From Olsenella urininfantis (lineage in GTDB: Bacteria > Actinomycetota > Coriobacteriia > Coriobacteriales > Atopobiaceae): a stretch of DNA of 64,000 bases. Both the position numbers and the translations under genes were made by a program. The DNA lies in assembly GCF_900155635.1 (NCBI RefSeq), contig NZ_LT732540.1, forward strand, positions 780,365-844,364, in the 5' to 3' direction. Position 1 is the first letter of the stretch; each line of letters begins with the position of its first letter. Below, in pieces: positions 60,804 through 64,000 of the stretch. The notes below the pieces were generated by a model. That model was not told the origin of the DNA. It did not search any database and saw nothing but the letters and a program-made list of their open reading frames with translations.

Positions 60804-62546
60804 CTACCCCTGCGTAGCGAGGCGCCAGCCTATGGTCTTCTCGCGCATGTCCACGAACTTGCGATAGATGCCGGGTTGTGCCATAAGCTCTTCGTGGCTG
60901 CCGCACTGGGCGAGGCGGCCCGCATCGATGACGGCTATCTGGTCCGCATCGCGCACCGTCTTGAGCCTGTGCGCGATCATGATGACCGTCTTGCCCCTCT
61001 TGAGCTCCTCGACCGCCATCTGCAGCTCTCGCTCATTCTCGGGGTCGACATTCGCCGTCGCCTCATCGAGCACCACGATGGGCGCATCCTTGAGGATGGC
61101 CCTGGCGATGGATATGCGCTGTCGCTCCCCGCCGGAAAGGGTGGCCCCGCCCTCGCCGATGCGGGTCTCGTAGCCCTTGTCGAGACGCTCGATGAAATCG
61201 TTACAGCAAGCCCTTCTTGCGGCCTCCATCACCTGCTCCCTCGTTGCCTCGGGGCAGCCGAAGCGAATGTTGTTCTCGATGGTGTCGTCGAAGAGGTACA
61301 CGCCCTGGAATACGATCGAAAAGCTCGCAAGCAGTGAGTCCACGTCCCACTCCCTGACGTCCTTTCCGCCGACGAGCACTTGTCCCTCGCTCACATCCCA
61401 AAAGCGAGCCATCAGGCGGGCGATGGTGGTCTTTCCGGATCCTGACGGCCCCACGATCGCACAGCTGCTCCCCTTGGGTATCGAGAGGGAAAGACCGTCG
61501 ATGACCCTGCGGTTCTCATAGGAGAACGACACGCGGCGCAGCTCGACGCCCATCTGGCCGCCGTCAGCCTTGTAACTTCCGCCCTCCATGACGGGCTCCG
61601 CTATGAGCTCGTTCACCTTGTCCATCGAAAGGTCGATCTGCCTGAGAACGCTCGAAAACAGTCCCGCGAGCTCGAGCTTGGCAAAGACCATGAACGACGC
61701 CACCACCATTACCAGGCAGGTTGCGGTAGGCATGTCACCCGCCAGCCACAGCCCTATGGAGAGCAGGCACATGAGCACGCTCGCTGACTTGCACACAAGG
61801 GTCTCCAGGGCCGCGAAGAGCATGAGGCGGAGCTCTGCGGCGATGTTGACGGCCTCGCATTCCCCAATGGCTCTCCCAAGCCTCCCCTCGACGCGGTCAA
61901 GCAGGCAGAACGCACGGACGACGCCCATTCCCTGCACGTACTCCAGCACTGCCCCGACAAGCGAGCGCTGGGCCTTCACGCGCCGGGAGGAGAGGGCGCG
62001 AGACGCGCTCTGCATGAGGGCGTTAATCAGGAGGATGAGCGCTATGGCAGAGAGGGCCAGCAGGCCGCACCTCCAGTCCATGGCCCAGAACATGAGGGCC
62101 ATGATGCAGGAGAGGACCATGCCCGATATGACGGACGAGTAGACGAGACCTCCGATGTTCTGCACGTCATCCAGGGTGTTCGTCATGGTGCTCGCCATCT
62201 CGCCCAGGCTGCTCGAGTTGAAGTAGCCCATGGGGAGGTAGCGCATCCGGTCTCCTATGGCGGAGCGCTTTTCGGCACACATGGAGTAGTTGCCGTCACA
62301 GAAGTTCTCGCTCTTGAAGTGTGCCGTGACGAAGCTCCCTCCTATGGAGAGCAGCATGACCGCCAGGGAGGAGAGCGCCGTATGCGCGCCCGCGGCCCCG
62401 TTTGCGACATCGGCAAGCACTATTGCCAGGGCCCATATCTGCACCGACTCGAAGAAGGAGTTTGCAATGGACCACGCCATGCCCCGAGTGAGCTTTTTGG
62501 AGCTCTTACCGCCGAACTCGAAGTACTTGCGTATGGTAGAGACCAT
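60804..62546 (-). CDS. ABC exporter half, IrtB/YbtQ-like
   Basis: 580-aa protein: N-terminal KYFEFGGKSSKKLTRGMAWSIANSFFESVQIWALA with six membrane helices, then an ATPase domain with GPSGSGKTT, LSGGERQRISIARAI and VVLDEATANVD. The sequence style (VDPENERELQMAVEEL) resembles the IrtAB/YbtPQ group that moves iron-siderophores, but no siderophore genes are present. It starts 3 bases after the stop of its partner, indicating a heterodimer. Confidence 0.82.
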   Translation of the reverse strand: MVSTIRKYFEFGGKSSKKLTRGMAWSIANSFFESVQIWALAIVLADVANGAAGAHTALSSLAVMLLSIGGSFVTAHFKSENFCDGNYSMCAEKRSAIGDRMRYLPMGYFNSSSLGEMASTMTNTLDDVQNIGGLVYSSVISGMVLSCIMALMFWAMDWRCGLLALSAIALILLINALMQSASRALSSRRVKAQRSLVGAVLEYVQGMGVVRAFCLLDRVEGRLGRAIGECEAVNIAAELRLMLFAALETLVCKSASVLMCLLSIGLWLAGDMPTATCLVMVVASFMVFAKLELAGLFSSVLRQIDLSMDKVNELIAEPVMEGGSYKADGGQMGVELRRVSFSYENRRVIDGLSLSIPKGSSCAIVGPSGSGKTTIARLMARFWDVSEGQVLVGGKDVREWDVDSLLASFSIVFQGVYLFDDTIENNIRFGCPEATREQVMEAARRACCNDFIERLDKGYETRIGEGGATLSGGERQRISIARAILKDAPIVVLDEATANVDPENERELQMAVEELKRGKTVIMIAHRLKTVRDADQIAVIDAGRLAQCGSHEELMAQPGIYRKFVDMREKTIGWRLATQG

Positions 62547-62549
62547 GTC

Positions 62550-64000
62550 CTATCCCCTCTCGATGTCGACGGAACCAGATTCGTCACGAGCCCCCATGTG
62601 CGCGTGATACATGTCGCGATAGAGCTCGCAGGCTGACATCAGCTCGGAATGCGTGCCACTGGCCTCGATGCGCCCGTCCCTCACGACGACGATGCGGTCC
62701 GCGTCGACGACGGTCGAAAGCCTGTGGGCGATGACGACGAGCGTCTTGCCGGCAACGAGGCGGGAGACGGCGGCCTCGACCTGCGCCTCGCTCTCCGGGT
62801 CCGTGTAGGCGGTCGCCTCGTCCAGGATGACGATCGGGCTGTCGTGAAGCATCGCACGCGCGATGGCGATGCGCTGGCGCTCTCCGCCTGACAGATGCCC
62901 GCCACCGCCTCCCGCTATCGTCTGATAGCCATTCTCGAGTGACTCGATGAACTCATGGCAGCCGCTTTGGGCGGCGATGCGCATAACCTCCTCGTCACTC
63001 GCGTCGGGACGGCCCATGCGAATGTTTTCCATGATGGTCTCATCAAAGAGGTAGTTGTCCTGGGAGACGTATGCGATGGCATCGCTCAGCTGACGGGCGC
63101 TCAGACTGCTCAGCGGTCTTCCCCCAAGGGACACGCAACCTCCGTCGCAGTCCCAGAATCCCGCTATGAGCCGCGCCAGGGTGGACTTGCCAGACCCGGA
63201 TGGCCCCACCAGCGCGGTGACCTTGCCAGGCTCTATGCTCAGGCTCACATCGTGAAGAACCTCCGTCGCACCATAGGAGAAGCTCACCTTCTCGAGGTCG
63301 ATCCCAGGCACCTGGACGCCCTGCAGGTCCTGCGAGCGGGCCTCGTCGGCGCGGCGCTGCTCCTCCTGGTCGAGGACCTGCGCGATCTGTTCGACGGTCG
63401 TTCCCACCTGGGCCAGGGAGTCCATGAAGCTCATGGCCGCATAGAGCGGCGGGAAGATCGCGAGAGACAGCACGGCCACCAGGACGAAGGTCGCAGGCTC
63501 CAGGCTGCCGGAGGCCAGCAGCAGGCAGCCCACGGGCAGCACGCCCACAAGAGACGCGGGCATGATGGAAAGGCCAAGGTCGGACCAGATCTGGCAGTGG
63601 GCCATCCAGTCTATGAACGAGCGGGCATACCCCCAAACCGCCTTCGAGAACTTCTCGTACGAGCTTGCTGAGCGGCCGAAGGCCTTGATGACCTCGATGC
63701 CATTGACATACTCGATGGCTGCCGACGACATCTCGTTGCCGCTCGTGACGGTACGTCCATACCATTTCTCGTAGTCGCGCATCATCTGGGCAAACGCCAG
63801 CGCGCCCACCGGGATCGTCACGAGCGAGACCAGGGCGAGCCTCCAGTCGAGGCAGAACATGTATCCCAGCACGGCCAACGGCACGAGCAGGTTGCTCGTC
63901 ATCTCGGGAACGGCGTGCGCAAGCGGGGTCTCTATGCCGTCGACCTTCTCCACCATGACCGTTTTGAGCGTGCCCGAGGGCGTGTCCAGCACGTATCCCA
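62550..64000 (-). CDS. ABC exporter half, IrtA/YbtP-like, 5' part missing
   Basis: The visible 480-plus residues include about four membrane helices and an ATPase domain with GPSGSGKST, LSGGERQRIAIARAML and VILDEATAYTDPESE; the reading frame is still open at the window end, so the start lies beyond 64000. The DEATAYTDPE style recurs in IrtA/YbtP-type siderophore transporters. Forms a pair with the downstream gene. Substrate not proven. Confidence 0.82.
   Translation of the reverse strand, partial: GYVLDTPSGTLKTVMVEKVDGIETPLAHAVPEMTSNLLVPLAVLGYMFCLDWRLALVSLVTIPVGALAFAQMMRDYEKWYGRTVTSGNEMSSAAIEYVNGIEVIKAFGRSASSYEKFSKAVWGYARSFIDWMAHCQIWSDLGLSIMPASLVGVLPVGCLLLASGSLEPATFVLVAVLSLAIFPPLYAAMSFMDSLAQVGTTVEQIAQVLDQEEQRRADEARSQDLQGVQVPGIDLEKVSFSYGATEVLHDVSLSIEPGKVTALVGPSGSGKSTLARLIAGFWDCDGGCVSLGGRPLSSLSARQLSDAIAYVSQDNYLFDETIMENIRMGRPDASDEEVMRIAAQSGCHEFIESLENGYQTIAGGGGGHLSGGERQRIAIARAMLHDSPIVILDEATAYTDPESEAQVEAAVSRLVAGKTLVVIAHRLSTVVDADRIVVVRDGRIEASGTHSELMSACELYRDMYHAHMGARDESGSVDIERG

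Overview
The window looks like a chromosomal segment of a high-GC anaerobic actinobacterium. It most resembles class Coriobacteriia (Atopobiaceae / Olsenella-type), judging from gene content and order, protein style and GC-rich codon use; no marker was searched. Genes are densely packed, mostly on the minus strand, and joined by 1-14 nt overlaps. I see no prophage, insertion sequence, CRISPR array or plasmid module. Every stretch between genes is shorter than about 370 bases and is described where it holds something.

Left third (1-26 kb): the end of a uracil permease gene and trxB (+); a minus-strand unit FHA protein - MerR regulator - apt - ClC transporter (a GarA/OdhI plus FtsR pair); comEB - pgsA - dacA - GcvT-like - MalY-like - ridA; an ABC ATPase/permease pair divergent from a DUF3825 protein that has a duplicated, unrecognised N-terminal half; tRNA-Pro; a stand-alone MGMT-like DNA-binding domain; the glycerol-3-phosphate dehydrogenase-like trio (GlpA-like / FAD oxidoreductase / DUF1667); a heterodimeric ABC exporter with one degenerate ATP site; a Uup-type ABC-F protein; coaBC; and a zinc-ribbon-like protein.

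Middle (26-43 kb): cysteine desulfurase, rpe, gpsA, plsY, der, a DUF512 radical-SAM protein, ispH, a cmk-plsC gene fusion, a histidine phosphatase, rluB-type pseudouridine synthase, scpB, scpA, a small M50 protease, an ABC-F protein, and a tRNA cluster (CAU, two identical tRNA-Ala(GGC) genes around a mmcQ gene, tRNA-Val(CAC)). A small membrane protein and a ZIP metal transporter follow.

Right third (43-64 kb): the widely conserved growth cluster proS - ispG - rseP - dxr - cdsA - uppS - frr - pyrH - tsf - rpsB, then xerC - trmFO - dprA - comM - yraN - rnhB - rplS, and finally a two-gene ABC exporter (IrtAB/YbtPQ style) that runs off the window.

Together the genes serve core functions: MEP isoprenoid and undecaprenyl-PP synthesis (ispH, dxr, ispG, uppS), phospholipid synthesis (pgsA, gpsA, plsY, plsC domain, cdsA), translation, chromosome segregation (scpAB, xerC) and DNA uptake processing (dprA, comM). 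I found no clear new multi-gene defence or biosynthetic system. The best candidates for something undescribed are the DUF3825 protein architecture, the roughly 110-residue insert in RseP, the GarA/FtsR pair in a presumed fermentative anaerobe, and several unassigned palindromes at promoters.
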